A stretch of DNA of 64,000 nt from Ruoffia tabacinasalis (GCF_005864045.1 NZ_VBSP01000002.1:84077-148076), one strand, 5' to 3'; counted from the stretch's first letter, positions 8,186-18,379 are shown. A program made the numbers and translations. The notes: generated by a model not told the origin, from the letters alone.

Positions 8186-9025
8186 CTACTCACTCTGCCC
8201 TTCACCGATAATCACTGTTACAAAACGAATATCGGTCATCTCTCCCGCAGGTTCAATTTCAACAACTTGGAATAAGCCATAATCATCCATATAAGATTCA
8301 GCTACTTCCCCAATTAACAAAGTAGCTGGAGTGATTCCACCAAGACCTGATGTAATAACCATATCACCACTTGCCACTTCTGCAGCTGGATCGACTTGAG
8401 TCATAATATAATGTCCGGTTCTTGGATCATATGAACTCACAATACCATTGGCAGATGAATCACCTTGCGTTTGGATTCTTGCAGAGACCATGCTTTCGTT
8501 TTGTTGTTGTGTTGTTAATAACATCACTTTAGAACTTGTTGGGTTTACTTCGACAATACGTCCAATTAAACCATTCCCAGCCATGACAGACATGTCTTTT
8601 TTGATACCTTCATTGGCACCAACATTAATTGTTAGAGTTTCCATCCATTGGTCAGGGTTTCTAGAAATGACCGTGGCATTAACACGAGTAAAGTCACTTA
8701 ATGTTTCTGATAAATCTAATTCTTGACGCATTTTTTCATTTTCTGTTTCTAAATCTGCAATTCTTACTTGCATCTCATCGATTTCATCGATTTTAGATTT
8801 TAAACTTTGATTTTCTTCAAAGGTATTTATTAATTCATCAACTGAATCAACAAAATTCACTACGATATTCACGGGAGCAGAGAAGACTCTTCCTACCCAC
8901 GCACCGGTTTCATTGACTGCACTACTGACAACATTAGTAGTCCTATTATTCAGTGAAAAGAATACCAATGAAATTACGGCTATACCTGAGATAAGTAATC
9001 CGATTAATTTCTTATTATTTAACAT
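8186..9025 (-). CDS. mreC: Rod shape-determining protein MreC
   Basis: A 279-residue bitopic protein of the elongation machinery that links cytoplasmic MreB to extracellular cell-wall enzymes. It has an N-terminal membrane anchor at about residues 8-26, a coiled coil at about 65-105 that drives dimerisation, and a beta-rich domain with the family motifs GNGLIGRIVEV and ITSGLGGITPATLLIG. The C-terminus is short, without the long tail seen in some relatives. It lies 27 bp after mreB and abuts mreD. Confidence 0.95.
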   Translation of the reverse strand: MLNNKKLIGLLISGIAVISLVFFSLNNRTTNVVSSAVNETGAWVGRVFSAPVNIVVNFVDSVDELINTFEENQSLKSKIDEIDEMQVRIADLETENEKMRQELDLSETLSDFTRVNATVISRNPDQWMETLTINVGANEGIKKDMSVMAGNGLIGRIVEVNPTSSKVMLLTTQQQNESMVSARIQTQGDSSANGIVSSYDPRTGHYIMTQVDPAAEVASGDMVITSGLGGITPATLLIGEVAESYMDDYGLFQVVEIEPAGEMTDIRFVTVIIGEGQSE

Positions 9026-9052
9026 TCATTCCTCTTCCTTACCTAAAAAACC

Positions 9053-10072
9053 CTAGCGTGAGCGACGCTCGTGTTCTTTACCTTGTTTATTTAGTTCTTT
9101 CAGCATCTTTCCTGCACCAATTGCGACACTATCGAGAGGTATCTTAGATAAGTGCACAGGGATACCAATTTCGTCATACAATCTTTCAGGTAGACGCTTC
9201 AATAAGGCGCCACCGCCCGATAGGACAATGCCAGATTCCATTATATCAACAGAAAGCTCAGGTTTCGTCACTTCTAATACTTGTTTAATTGACGTTACGA
9301 TCATCGAGATGACTTCATCTAAGGCTTCAGAAACAACCTTAGCATATATAATTCGCTCATCTGGAACACCAGTTGCGATATTACGACCTTTAACGACCAT
9401 CTTATCATTTTTATCATATTCAGTAAATTTCGCATTCCCAATTTCTATCTTCAATGCTTCTGCTTCACCATAGCCAATGGCTAATTGATAATTTTCTCGA
9501 ACAAATGCTTGAATCGCTTCATTCATGCGATTCCCACCTGCACGGGTTGTAATATCATCTACTACTTCTCCGTAGGAAATTGTCGCTACATCTGTTGTTC
9601 CACCACCAATATCGACCACCATCTTTCCGCGGGGTTCGGATATCGATAAGTCAGCACCTAAAGCTGCTGCAAACGGCTCCTCAATGATCATAGCACGTGA
9701 AATTCCTAAGTCTTTAATGGCGTCAATCATTGCTCGTCTTTCAACTTTTGAAATATTACTTGGCACACAGATAACTACTTCTGGCCGTGAAATGGACCGA
9801 TGAACAGCTTGTTTTATATAGTGCGATAACATCTGTTTTGTTAATCCGAAATTTGCAATAACCCCATCACGCATTGGCCGAATAATTTCATATTTGTCAG
9901 AGGTTCTTCCAACTAACTGCTCAGCTTCTTTTCCAAAGGCAACAATTTCACCAGTTTCTATTTGCTTGGCAACAATGGAAGGTTCTCTCAGCGCAATGCC
10001 TTTTTTCTCAATATAAATGATGGTGTTAGCAGTACCGAGGTCAATGCCTAGTCTTTGCTTATTCCAAAACAT
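9053..10072 (-). CDS. mreB: Rod shape-determining protein MreB
   Basis: An actin-like ATPase of 339 residues that forms membrane-bound filaments guiding lateral cell-wall synthesis. The phosphate-1 loop GIDLGTANT, the connecting EEPFAAALGA segment, the phosphate-2 motif DIGGGTTDVA and the adenosine motif SGGGALL are all present. The ATG at 10072 follows AAAGGAGGAG and gives the canonical N-terminus MFWNKQRLGIDLG; an in-frame ATG 33 bp upstream lacks a suitable box and was rejected. It heads the mreBCD operon. A second paralogue, Mbl, is encoded near the right end of the window, so at least two MreB-type filaments exist, consistent with a rod or ovoid cell. Confidence 0.97.
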   Translation of the reverse strand: MFWNKQRLGIDLGTANTIIYIEKKGIALREPSIVAKQIETGEIVAFGKEAEQLVGRTSDKYEIIRPMRDGVIANFGLTKQMLSHYIKQAVHRSISRPEVVICVPSNISKVERRAMIDAIKDLGISRAMIIEEPFAAALGADLSISEPRGKMVVDIGGGTTDVATISYGEVVDDITTRAGGNRMNEAIQAFVRENYQLAIGYGEAEALKIEIGNAKFTEYDKNDKMVVKGRNIATGVPDERIIYAKVVSEALDEVISMIVTSIKQVLEVTKPELSVDIMESGIVLSGGGALLKRLPERLYDEIGIPVHLSKIPLDSVAIGAGKMLKELNKQGKEHERRSR

Positions 10073-10257
10073 TGCTTCTCCTCCTTTTGACAAGAATATA
10101 ATCATACCAAAACATTATAGCAAACCAATCAGTCAAAAAGCTACCAAACTTCACACTCTTAATAAAATTATATAAGTTTTTTTCATTTTGTAAACTAAAT
10201 AACTAGGATTTACTCGAACTTCTTAAGTAAGACTTATTATTCTTCTAATTTTTTCCA

Positions 10258-10287
10258 TAAAAAAAGGGCTGTCTTGCTAGCCCCTGG
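10258..10287 (-). terminator. Terminator of the aldehyde dehydrogenase gene
   Basis: GGGCT and AGCCC arms around GTCTTGCT (within 10267-10285) precede a run of seven U on the minus strand, directly after the stop at 10294. Confidence 0.85.
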
Positions 10288-10293
10288 TAAAAT

Positions 10294-11697
10294 TTATTTA
10301 AATATCGCTTTAATTTCTAAGTAATCTTCAATTCCGTAGTGGCCTTTCTCCCGGCCAACACCCGATTGTTTATAACCTCCGAAAGGTGCCGCATTGTTAA
10401 CTGTCGCTCCGTTAACAATAACATTTCCTGTTCTAAGTTGACGAGCTACTTCTAAAGCTTCTTCTTCGTCACCCACAACAGCGCCGCTTAGACCGTATTC
10501 TGAGTCGTTCGCGATTTCAATGGCTTCAGCGACATCTTTATAAGTAATAACTGAAAGCACTGGGCCAAAGATTTCTTCTTGTGCGATAGTCATATCGTTA
10601 GAAACATTCACAAATACAGTTGGTTCAACAAAGTACCCTTTACGGTCAATTTCATTCCCACCAATAAGAACTTCCGCTCCTTCTTGTTTTCCTTTTTCAA
10701 TGTATTCAAGAACTGTTTCTTTTTGTCCTTTTGAAACTAGGGGACCAACAACAACCTCTTTATCATTTGGGTCGCCGACTTTAGCCTCTTCGACATATTC
10801 AACAAGAGCCTTTTTCACGGCGTCAAGTTCATCTTCTGGCACAAGTAAGCGAGTTAACGCAGAACACGATTGTCCTGTATTATTTAATACCGTATCCATT
10901 GAAGATTTCACTGCTGTTTGTAAATCACCATTTTTTAAATAAACTAAGGCAGATTTACCACCTAGTTCAAGTACAAGCTTTTTAATGCCACCTTTAGCTC
11001 TGTCGAATAAATTACGACCGACATCCGTCGAACCTGTGAAGGAAATTAAGCCGACATCAGAATGTCCTGCTAAGTAGTCCCCTAAATCACTTCCGCTACC
11101 TGTAATTAAGTTGAAAACACCTTTAGGTAACCCAGCTTCATCAATGATTTCAGCTAGTATCATTGCGGTTATCGGTGTATCCGAAGCAGGTTTAACAACG
11201 ACTGTATTACCTGCTAAGAGTGCGGGTGTAATTTTACGTTGAATTTGGTTTAAAGGATAGTTCCATGGTGTAACAGCTGCAACAACACCAACGCCCTCTT
11301 TCATAATGGTCGCATTCTCAATTTCTTCTATAAAATCAAATTGTTTTAATGCTTCAACAGAAGCCTCTAGTTCTTCAGCTGAACGAACAACTTGAGAATA
11401 TTCACTAAAACTACGAGCAGATCCTAGTTCTGCTACGACTGAGTCTGTAATTTCCTCTGCTCTTTCACGAATGCCTTTTCCAATTTTTAAGACATATTCC
11501 GCGCGTTCTTCAGGTGATAACGTGTTCCAACTTGGGAATGCTCTTTTTGCAGCTGCAATAGCTTTATTCGCGTCCTCTTTATTTCCAATGGGAACTTTCG
11601 CAATGACTTCCTCGGTTGTAGGGTTAATAACATCTTTTGTCTCTGGGCTTTGACTATTTGTCCAAGCACCATCGATATACATTTGGTAAGATTTCAC
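10294..11697 (-). CDS. NAD(P)-dependent aldehyde dehydrogenase
   Basis: A 467-residue aldehyde dehydrogenase that oxidises an aldehyde to its carboxylic acid with NAD(P); the substrate cannot be read from sequence. Visible motifs are the cofactor-binding VTPWNYPLNQ and VVKPASDTP, FTGSTDVG, the catalytic glutamate in LELGGKSA, the nucleophilic cysteine in NTGQSCSALTR, and the C-terminal FGGYKQSGVGREKG. The start was set at the GTG (11697), since AAAGGGGA lies 7 bp before it and the protein then begins VKSYQMYIDGAW as in relatives. The gene stands alone between terminators. A catabolite-responsive element lies about 120 bp upstream, suggesting CcpA control. Its place between csp and mreB is not the usual gene order. 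Confidence 0.92.
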   Translation of the reverse strand: MKSYQMYIDGAWTNSQSPETKDVINPTTEEVIAKVPIGNKEDANKAIAAAKRAFPSWNTLSPEERAEYVLKIGKGIRERAEEITDSVVAELGSARSFSEYSQVVRSAEELEASVEALKQFDFIEEIENATIMKEGVGVVAAVTPWNYPLNQIQRKITPALLAGNTVVVKPASDTPITAMILAEIIDEAGLPKGVFNLITGSGSDLGDYLAGHSDVGLISFTGSTDVGRNLFDRAKGGIKKLVLELGGKSALVYLKNGDLQTAVKSSMDTVLNNTGQSCSALTRLLVPEDELDAVKKALVEYVEEAKVGDPNDKEVVVGPLVSKGQKETVLEYIEKGKQEGAEVLIGGNEIDRKGYFVEPTVFVNVSNDMTIAQEEIFGPVLSVITYKDVAEAIEIANDSEYGLSGAVVGDEEEALEVARQLRTGNVIVNGATVNNAAPFGGYKQSGVGREKGHYGIEDYLEIKAIFK

Positions 11698-11795
11698 TAA
11701 TATTTCCCCTTTCATGATTATAAGCATCATATGTTTAAATTCATTCAATAAATACATGAGTCACTATCAATATAATGGTTTAATATTTACTCTGT

Positions 11796-11828
11796 TCACA
11801 ATTCAGTCTATCATCGGAAGCGCTTTCA
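11796..11828 (-). promoter_or_regulatory. cre site and -35 box upstream of the aldehyde dehydrogenase
   Basis: CGGAAGCGCTTTCA (11815-11828) matches the cre consensus TGWAANCGNTNWCA at 12 of 14 positions. On the minus strand a TTGTGA -35 candidate (11796-11801) follows, with CATTAT 18 bp further as a weak -10. CcpA bound upstream of -35 would more often activate than repress. Both the promoter and the mode of control are inference. Confidence 0.5.
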
Positions 11829-11844
11829 TTCAATTTATATGCAT

Positions 11845-11876
11845 ATAAAAAAGCTCAAGACAAATGTCCTGAGCCT
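11845..11876 (-). terminator. Terminator of the cold-shock gene
   Basis: GCTCAAGAC (11853-11861) and GTCCTGAGC (11866-11874) form a hairpin with one mismatch, followed by a seven-U run on the minus strand. Confidence 0.85.
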
Positions 11877-11916
11877 TACTCTTTAAAGAGATTTTAATTA
11901 GTCATTGTTAACAAAA

Positions 11917-12117
11917 TTATAGTTTATTAACGTTAGCTGCTTGAGGTCCGCGAGCTCCTTCTTCAATATCGAAAGATACTTCTTGACCTTCTTCTAAAGA
12001 CTTGAATCCGTCACCTTGGATTGCTGAGAAATGTACAAATACGTCCGCTTCTCCATCACGTTCGATGAATCCAAAACCTTTACCAGCGTCAAACCATTTT
12101 ACTTTTCCTTCTGCCAT
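11917..12117 (-). CDS. csp: Cold-shock domain protein (CspA family)
   Basis: A 66-residue single cold-shock domain that binds single-stranded RNA and acts as an RNA chaperone. The RNP-1 motif GKGFGFIE and RNP-2 motif VFVHFSAI are intact. The start was set at the second ATG (12117), giving [11 protein letters not shown] with 8 bp to the AGGAGG box; the ATG at 12123 is only 2 bp from it. It is a single-gene unit with its own terminator, between radC and the aldehyde dehydrogenase. The leader is about 110 bp of A+T-rich sequence; no defined cold-box was recognised. Confidence 0.96.
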   Translation of the reverse strand: MAEGKVKWFDAGKGFGFIERDGEADVFVHFSAIQGDGFKSLEEGQEVSFDIEEGARGPQAANVNKL

Positions 12118-12275
12118 TTTCATAGCCTCCTCTTCGTGCCTAGCACTTGTATTATATTCTTGCTGATGGTACGAATTGAATTATTTAAAAAACTTTCTTA
12201 CCTCTGACAAAAACATATGTTAATGTTATCACAATGGATAAAAAATGCAATATTTTTACATTTTTATTTAAAATT

Positions 12276-12971
12276 TTAATCAAATAAGTTCGTGGTTTCA
12301 TGAATACTTAAATATTCATGCTGCCCTATAATCAAATGATCCAAAACATTAATCCCCATTAACTCACCACACGCAATCATTCGCCTAGTAAAGTGTAAGT
12401 CTGCTGGGCTTGGTTGTGTATCCCCACTTGGATGATTATGAGCGATGATAATTCGAGCCGTTGGATACTTTACCGCTTCTTTGAAAATCTCTCTAGGATG
12501 CGCGACAGAACTATTTACGGAGCCAATAAATATAGTCTGTTTCTTAATAATTTCATTTTTGGTATTAAGAAATAACACAACAAGATGTTCTTGATGTAAA
12601 TCAGCCATTTCTGTAATGAGCCATTCCCCAGCAGACTTGGTAGACACAATATGTCCATACTTTGGTACTGCACTCGTCGCAATCCGGTAACCTAATTCTA
12701 TCGCGGCTTTAAGCTCAATAGCCTTCACCGGTCCGACACCTTTGACTTGTTGAAACTCTTCAATGCTGGAATGTTTTAATTCATTTAAATTTTGAAAGTG
12801 ATCGATAAATCGCAAGGCAAGATTGAGTACATTCTCTTCCCGCGTCCCTGTCCTAAACAATATTGCTAATAATTCCTGATCTGACAAAGCTTTTTCACCA
12901 TAGGTCAGTAATCTTTCCCTCGGTTGCAAATCTTTTGGAACTTCTCGAATAAATGATTTTGAAATGTTCAT
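12276..12971 (-). CDS. radC: RadC family JAB/MPN-domain protein
   Basis: A 231-residue UPF0758/RadC protein. Residues 1-100 hold a helix-hairpin-helix-like region with VKGVGPVKAIELKAAIELG; the C-terminal JAB domain carries the metal site AHNHPSGDTQPSPAD with both histidines and the aspartate. The family was named for DNA repair, but its biochemical activity remains unsettled. The ATG at 12971 follows AAAGGAGG; an upstream in-frame ATG would add 19 residues without a ribosome site and was rejected. It lies 56 bp after folC and in the same order relative to valS and mreB as in other bacilli. Confidence 0.94.
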   Translation of the reverse strand: MNISKSFIREVPKDLQPRERLLTYGEKALSDQELLAILFRTGTREENVLNLALRFIDHFQNLNELKHSSIEEFQQVKGVGPVKAIELKAAIELGYRIATSAVPKYGHIVSTKSAGEWLITEMADLHQEHLVVLFLNTKNEIIKKQTIFIGSVNSSVAHPREIFKEAVKYPTARIIIAHNHPSGDTQPSPADLHFTRRMIACGELMGINVLDHLIIGQHEYLSIHETTNLFD

Positions 12972-13027
12972 AAAAAATACCTCCTTTTTGTGTATATATA
13001 TAAATACGCAAAAAAGAGGCATTTCCA

Positions 13028-14368
13028 TTATTTTATTTTCACTTTTTTCAAAAATAATTGTCTCACATCTGAAACAAAGTACAATGAACCTGTAACTAAT
13101 AGGATTTTTTCCTTGGTCTCATCAGCTTTCTCAACAAATTCTAAAAGAAAACTTTGCCAGTCCTCAACCATCTCAAAAGAAGTATCAAGTAACTCATCTG
13201 CTAACTCTTCAAAATCATCAATCGACATCGCTTTTCGATGATCGAATTGAGTTAAATAAAGATTATCAGCTTCAAAGGATTGTAATATCGGCAATTGCTC
13301 ATCTTGATTTTTTGTTGATAAGCCTGCATACAAAATAGTGATTTCTTTATCATAGAAATATTCATCGACCAATGATTTTAGAGCAGTTAAACCATGCGCA
13401 TTATGAGCACCATCGATATAAATAATTGGGTTTTCCGAAATTTTCTCCATTCGGGCCATCCATTTTGTATGTTTTAACGCATAAGCAGCATCTTCAAAAT
13501 TAATGTACTGACCGTGATGTGACATCCAAGCAATAAATGCTTTTAAGGCAATTGTAGCATTATCTATTTGATAACGTCCTAGCATTGTAATTTGCCAATT
13601 TCGAACATGTTTTTGACCGTCAACGACTTGCCAAAAGTCAAATGATGATCCATTTTCTTTTAAGTTTTGGATATTGTCAAAACCATAATCGACATCAAAT
13701 TTCACATGCGAACCGTTCATTAATTTTGCACGCTCACTTACGACATTTAAGGGAGAGGCTTGGATGGGACCAGTGACTACAATCGATTTTTCTTTAATAA
13801 TCCCTGACTTTTCAGTAGCTACTGCTTCAACAGTATCTCCCAATAAATCTTCATGATCTAATCCAATTGTAGTTAATATCGCTAAATCAGCTTTAAATAC
13901 ATTGGTACAATCATTTTCCCCACCAATACCTACTTCAATTAAACAAACATCTGGTTGTTTTTCCTGGAAGTACAAAGCCATCATGACAGTATATAGTTCA
14001 AAGAAAATTAAACGTCCATATTCAGTTGTTTCCATATATTCATTGACTTCAACCATTTGTTCGATAATTCGAATTAAATCATCATCACTAATATTTTCGC
14101 CATTGTAACTGATTCTTTCGTTAAATCGCATAATGTGTGGTGATGTAAATGTTCCAACAGCTAGTCCTTGGCTTAATAACAATTCTTTAAGAAAAGTGGT
14201 TGTTGATCCTTTACCATTCGTTCCAGTTATATGAATAACTGGAAGTCCTAGGTGTGGATTATTAACATAGTTCATTGCTGTTTCAATTTTCTTAAGTCCA
14301 ATTCTTTGTTTAGGATTTTTTTGTGCATCTAGCCAAGCCGTTGCTTGTTCGACAGTAGTAAATTTCAT
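13028..14368 (-). CDS. folC: Bifunctional folylpolyglutamate/dihydrofolate synthase
   Basis: A 446-residue Mur-ligase-family enzyme that adds glutamate to dihydropteroate and to folates, retaining folate in the cell. The ATP loop HITGTNGKGSTTT, the glutamate-binding EVGIGGENDCTN, the GLDHEDLLG segment and YIDGAHNAHG of the C-terminal domain are visible. Length is normal. It follows valS by about 107 bp, the classic valS-folC pair, and may be partly co-transcribed under the Val T-box since no strong terminator separates the two. Confidence 0.95.
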   Translation of the reverse strand: MKFTTVEQATAWLDAQKNPKQRIGLKKIETAMNYVNNPHLGLPVIHITGTNGKGSTTTFLKELLLSQGLAVGTFTSPHIMRFNERISYNGENISDDDLIRIIEQMVEVNEYMETTEYGRLIFFELYTVMMALYFQEKQPDVCLIEVGIGGENDCTNVFKADLAILTTIGLDHEDLLGDTVEAVATEKSGIIKEKSIVVTGPIQASPLNVVSERAKLMNGSHVKFDVDYGFDNIQNLKENGSSFDFWQVVDGQKHVRNWQITMLGRYQIDNATIALKAFIAWMSHHGQYINFEDAAYALKHTKWMARMEKISENPIIYIDGAHNAHGLTALKSLVDEYFYDKEITILYAGLSTKNQDEQLPILQSFEADNLYLTQFDHRKAMSIDDFEELADELLDTSFEMVEDWQSFLLEFVEKADETKEKILLVTGSLYFVSDVRQLFLKKVKIK

Positions 14369-14475
14369 TTTATAATCAAGACTCCCCGTTAATATAATTC
14401 GAATATTAACTCCCCTGAAAATAATACTTCTTGTTCATTGCCCAATTGTTTCTTTTAGGGAATACTCGTTTTTTT

Positions 14476-17109
14476 TTATAGTGCTTTTAATTCTGCAATT
14501 CTTTCGGTAACTGCAGTTAATTGTTTGTTATAGTCTGCTTCTTTAGCACGTTCTTCATTTACAACGGCTTCAGGAGCTTTTTTAACAAAGTTTTCGTTAC
14601 CTAATTTTTTAACTAAACGTTCAACTTCTTTTTCTAGTTTAGCTTTCTCTTGTTCAAGACGTTTGATTTCGTCTTCAATCTTAATTAAGCCCTCTAATGG
14701 CATTAAGATTTGCGCGAATGGTAAAGTTTGTGTTACAACCTCACTTGGTGTTTCAACTTCGCTACCAATTTCTAAATGCTCTGGGTTACAGAATCGGTGA
14801 ATATAAGCAATGTTATCTTCTAATACGTTACGATCTGATTCGTCTGTTACTTTGATGTATAAATCAACCGCTTTTGAAAGTGGTGTATTCATCTCATTAC
14901 GAATTTGACGAACTGAGCGAATAATATCAATTAATTTCGTCATTGCTTCTTCACTATCTTTGTCAATGAACTTATCTTGTACAGTTGGATAGTTTGATAC
15001 AACAATTGACTCGTCTGCGGGAGCAATTTGTTGCCAAATTTCTTCAGTCACGAATGGCATAATTGGATGTAATAGACGTAAGAATTGGTCTAGAACATAT
15101 ACTAAAATACTTTTCGTTGTTGTATTGTCTGTACTATCATCTTGTAAGTTTTCTTTTGTCATTTCGATATACCAATCGCAGTAATCATCCCAAATAAAGT
15201 GGTATAACACACGACCCGCTTCACCAAACTCAAACTTATCGAATAAGCGAGTAACATTTTCTGTTACGGTTTGTAAACGTGATAAGATCCAACGATCCGC
15301 TAAGGTCATATCATCACCAATCTGAACTTCATCAAGCGTCATATCATCCACATTCATTAATACATAACGACTTGCGTTCCATATCTTATTAATAAAGTTC
15401 CATGCTGATGATAGTTTTTCTGGAATATAACGAACATCTTGCCCTGGCGCTGAACCATTCGCTAAGAACCAACGTAATGCATCCACACCATACTCTTCAA
15501 TTACGTCCATTGGATCAATTCCGTTACCTAAAGATTTACTCATCTTACGTCCTTCAGGGTCACGAATTAAACCATGCATTAAAACATTCTTAAACGGTCT
15601 TTCACCAGTAAATTCTAATGATTGGAAGATCATACGACTTACCCAGAAGAAGATGATATCATATCCAGTTACTAGCGTATTTGTTGGGAAGTAACGTTTA
15701 AGATCGTCAGTTTCTTCTGGCCAACCCATCGTTGAAAATGGCCATAATGCAGATGAGAACCAAGTATCTAATACGTCTTCATCACGTTCCCAGTTTTCGA
15801 TATCTGATGGTGCTTCTTCACCAACATATACTTCATTTGTTTCTTTATGGTACCAAGCTGGAATTTGATGTCCCCACCATAATTGACGTGAGATAACCCA
15901 GTCATGAACATTCTCCATCCAAGTAATAAATGTATCATTAAATCTTGGTGGGAAGAATTCTACCGCATCATCAGTCTTTTGATTATCGATCGCTTGTTTA
16001 GCTAAAGGTTCCATTCTTACGAACCATTGAGTTGAAAGATATGGTTCTACAACAGCCCCACTTCTTTCAGAGTGTCCTACAGAGTGTAGGTGTTCTTCAA
16101 CTTTAATTAAGTAACCTTGTTCTTTTAAGTCTTTAACTACTTCTTTACGTGCTTGGAAACGGTCCATGCCTTCGTATTTTCCACCGTTAGCATTAATTGA
16201 TCCATCTTTATGCATCACATTTAGACGTTCTAAGTCATGACGATTTCCTACTTCAAAGTCATTAGGATCATGCGCTGGTGTAATCTTAACCACACCTGTT
16301 CCGAACTCACGTTCCACGTATTCATCGGCTACAACTGGTATTTCACGGTTCATTAGAGGTAATAGAACAGTCTTACCGATTAAGTGTTGGTAACGTTCAT
16401 CTTCAGGATGAACTGCAATTGCAGTATCTCCTAACATCGTCTCAGGACGAGTGGTCGCAATTTCTACACGCTCATCTGAACCAACAACTGGATATTCAAC
16501 ATGGTAGAATGCTCCTTGAACATCTTTATGGATAACTTCAATATCAGATAAAGCTGTTTGTGCTACTGGATCCCAGTTAATGATGTATTCACCGCGATAA
16601 ATTAAATCTTTCTCGTATAATTTAACAAATACTTTATTAACCGCTTTGTTTAAGCCATCATCTAGGGTGAATCTTTCACGAGAGTAATCAACAGATACCC
16701 CCATTTTTCCCCATTGTTCACGAATGTGTGAAGCATACTCTTCTTTCCATTCCCATGTTTTTTCTAAGAATTTCTCACGACCTAAGTCATGTCTTGAAAC
16801 ACCTTGTTCACGTAATCTTGCTTCAACTTTTGCTTGAGTTGCGATTCCGGCGTGGTCCATTCCTGGTAACCATAACGTATCGTAACCTTGCATACGTTTT
16901 TGACGGATAATCATATCTTGTAAAGTAACGTCCCAAGCATGTCCTAAATGAAGTTTACCTGTCACGTTAGGAGGTGGAATAACGATTGAATAAGGTTCTG
17001 CATTCGGATTCTCACTCGGTTTAAAAACACCCTTTTCTAGCCATTGTTCATATTTGCCCGCTTCAACTTCTTGCGGTTGGTACTTAGTTGATAATACTTT
17101 TTTACTCAT
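14476..17109 (-). CDS. valS: Valyl-tRNA synthetase
   Basis: An 877-residue class Ia synthetase charging tRNA-Val. The HIGH motif appears as KLHLGH within [19 protein letters not shown] as [10 protein letters not shown], and the editing domain with [12 protein letters not shown] lies between. The last 70 residues form the coiled-coil arm typical of bacterial ValRS ([15 protein letters not shown]). AGAAAGGA precedes the ATG. Expression is controlled by the T-box directly upstream, whose specifier reads GTA. Confidence 0.98.
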   Translation of the reverse strand: MSKKVLSTKYQPQEVEAGKYEQWLEKGVFKPSENPNAEPYSIVIPPPNVTGKLHLGHAWDVTLQDMIIRQKRMQGYDTLWLPGMDHAGIATQAKVEARLREQGVSRHDLGREKFLEKTWEWKEEYASHIREQWGKMGVSVDYSRERFTLDDGLNKAVNKVFVKLYEKDLIYRGEYIINWDPVAQTALSDIEVIHKDVQGAFYHVEYPVVGSDERVEIATTRPETMLGDTAIAVHPEDERYQHLIGKTVLLPLMNREIPVVADEYVEREFGTGVVKITPAHDPNDFEVGNRHDLERLNVMHKDGSINANGGKYEGMDRFQARKEVVKDLKEQGYLIKVEEHLHSVGHSERSGAVVEPYLSTQWFVRMEPLAKQAIDNQKTDDAVEFFPPRFNDTFITWMENVHDWVISRQLWWGHQIPAWYHKETNEVYVGEEAPSDIENWERDEDVLDTWFSSALWPFSTMGWPEETDDLKRYFPTNTLVTGYDIIFFWVSRMIFQSLEFTGERPFKNVLMHGLIRDPEGRKMSKSLGNGIDPMDVIEEYGVDALRWFLANGSAPGQDVRYIPEKLSSAWNFINKIWNASRYVLMNVDDMTLDEVQIGDDMTLADRWILSRLQTVTENVTRLFDKFEFGEAGRVLYHFIWDDYCDWYIEMTKENLQDDSTDNTTTKSILVYVLDQFLRLLHPIMPFVTEEIWQQIAPADESIVVSNYPTVQDKFIDKDSEEAMTKLIDIIRSVRQIRNEMNTPLSKAVDLYIKVTDESDRNVLEDNIAYIHRFCNPEHLEIGSEVETPSEVVTQTLPFAQILMPLEGLIKIEDEIKRLEQEKAKLEKEVERLVKKLGNENFVKKAPEAVVNEERAKEADYNKQLTAVTERIAELKAL

Positions 17110-17180
17110 TATGTCAATCCTTTCTAAGTATAATTATTTTTAGTATGCATTATTAAATCGTATCACTTTATTTTTCTCAC

Positions 17181-17405
17181 AAAAAAAGTCCTATGTCTGA
17201 ACATAGGACGACGTTATCGTGGTACCACCTAATTTAATGATTACTCATTCTCTTTGTTCGTATCGAAGTGTCATCTCCGTAAAGCACTCAAAAATATCTT
17301 CGCACTTTATTGCTCCAAGCTACCTTCATCAACATTAGGAACTTTCACCGATTGTTCCCTCTCTGTAGTGTGCTGTCGATTACTCTTCTCTTCTTAGCAA
17401 TGTAT
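17181..17405 (-). promoter_or_regulatory. T-box riboswitch, Val specifier (GTA)
   Basis: The valS leader contains the T-box core GGTGGTACCACG (17217-17229), a terminator with arms GTCCTATGT and ACATAGGAC (17188-17209) followed by seven U, and Stem I with AAGAGTA opposite GAAG-GTA-G, which puts specifier GTA at 17321-17323. Uncharged tRNA-Val should promote antitermination. The known gene fixes the codon reading and so calibrates the other T-boxes in this window. Confidence 0.93.
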
Positions 17406-17483
17406 TAAAATATAGACATAGTGTATCAAATCTTACTACATTCTACAAGTAGCCGACGGCTCATTTTACACAGTTTATTCAAC

Positions 17484-18218
17484 TTAGTTTAACTCAATTT
17501 GGTTAAATACATTTGATAAACTGTCTTCGAAAGTTAAAGCCCCTTGTTGACCCGCTAGAATGATTGTTTTATTAATAACCACTAAATATTCGCCACCAAA
17601 ATAATTTACTAAACCAGCAGCAGGATATACGACTAAAGAAGTTCCTCCAATGATTAGCATGTCTGCTTCTTGAATAGCTTTAATCGCATGATTGAGAATA
17701 TCTTGATCTAAACCTTCTTGGTACAAGACAATATTCGGTCGAACGATTCCTTGATCATCCGGGCATCTTGGAATGCCATCAGCATCTCTTTCTAACTCTG
17801 AAATTGTAAATTCTCGATGACATTTTAGACAATAATTTTCTCTCACCGTTCCATGCAGTTCATAGACTGTCGTACTTCCCGCATCTTGATGCAAGCCGTC
17901 AATGTTTTGTGTAATGACTGTGACGTCTTTATTTACCTTTTCTAGATCAGCAATAAATTGATGCGTTGAATTTGGTTTTGCATCAGGATAAATTAATTTA
18001 TCAAAGTAAAAATCAAAGAAAACTTTAGGATGCTGTTGAAAGAATGAGTGCGAAATAATTTCTTCGGGTGAATATTGGTAACCGGTCTCTTGAACAAAGA
18101 TTCCTTCTGCCGAACGAAAATCTGGAATCCCACTTTCAGTCGATACACCTGCCCCACCAAAGAAGACGATACGCTTTGAATCTTTTATTTGTTGTTGTAA
18201 CTTTTCAATATTATTCAT
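17484..18218 (-). CDS. cobB: NAD-dependent protein deacylase (sirtuin)
   Basis: A 244-residue Sir2-family enzyme that removes acetyl or other acyl groups from lysines using NAD. The NAD-binding GAGVSTESGIPDFRS, TQNIDGLHQDAG and the catalytic H122 in YELHGTV are present. The zinc ribbon shows C130-x2-C133 and C152, but the fourth position is D155 in RCPDDQG rather than cysteine. The gene is monocistronic, between the Val T-box and the fbp terminator repeat. Function as a deacylase is confident; the altered zinc ligand is noted under findings. Confidence 0.92.
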   Translation of the reverse strand: MNNIEKLQQQIKDSKRIVFFGGAGVSTESGIPDFRSAEGIFVQETGYQYSPEEIISHSFFQQHPKVFFDFYFDKLIYPDAKPNSTHQFIADLEKVNKDVTVITQNIDGLHQDAGSTTVYELHGTVRENYCLKCHREFTISELERDADGIPRCPDDQGIVRPNIVLYQEGLDQDILNHAIKAIQEADMLIIGGTSLVVYPAAGLVNYFGGEYLVVINKTIILAGQQGALTFEDSLSNVFNQIELN

Positions 18219-18229
18219 AATAGCCTCCT

Positions 18230-18373
18230 GATGTCATTGTTAATATTCATATTACTAAAAAACTCTTTATTTTTCATACAAATGACTTTGCTGAAAAATA
18301 AGATGTCATTGTTAATATTCATATTACTAAAAAACTCTTTATTTTTCATACAAATGACTTTGCTGAAAAATAA
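18230..18373. repeat. Perfect 72-bp tandem duplication carrying the fbp terminator
   Basis: Unit one is 18230-18301 and unit two 18302-18373, identical base for base. Each contains the A-run and left arm AACTCTTTATTTTTCA of a terminator hairpin. The right arm is complete only next to fbp (18364-18379); in the outer copy the duplication cut it to TGAAAAATAA (18292-18301), leaving a 10-bp stem. Confidence 0.95.
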
Positions 18374-18379
18374 AGAGTT
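18329..18379 (-). terminator. Terminator of fbp
   Basis: AACTCTTTATTTTTCA (18333-18348) pairs perfectly with TGAAAAATAAAGAGTT (18364-18379), a 16-bp stem followed by a six-U run on the minus strand, 5 bp after the fbp stop. Confidence 0.9.
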
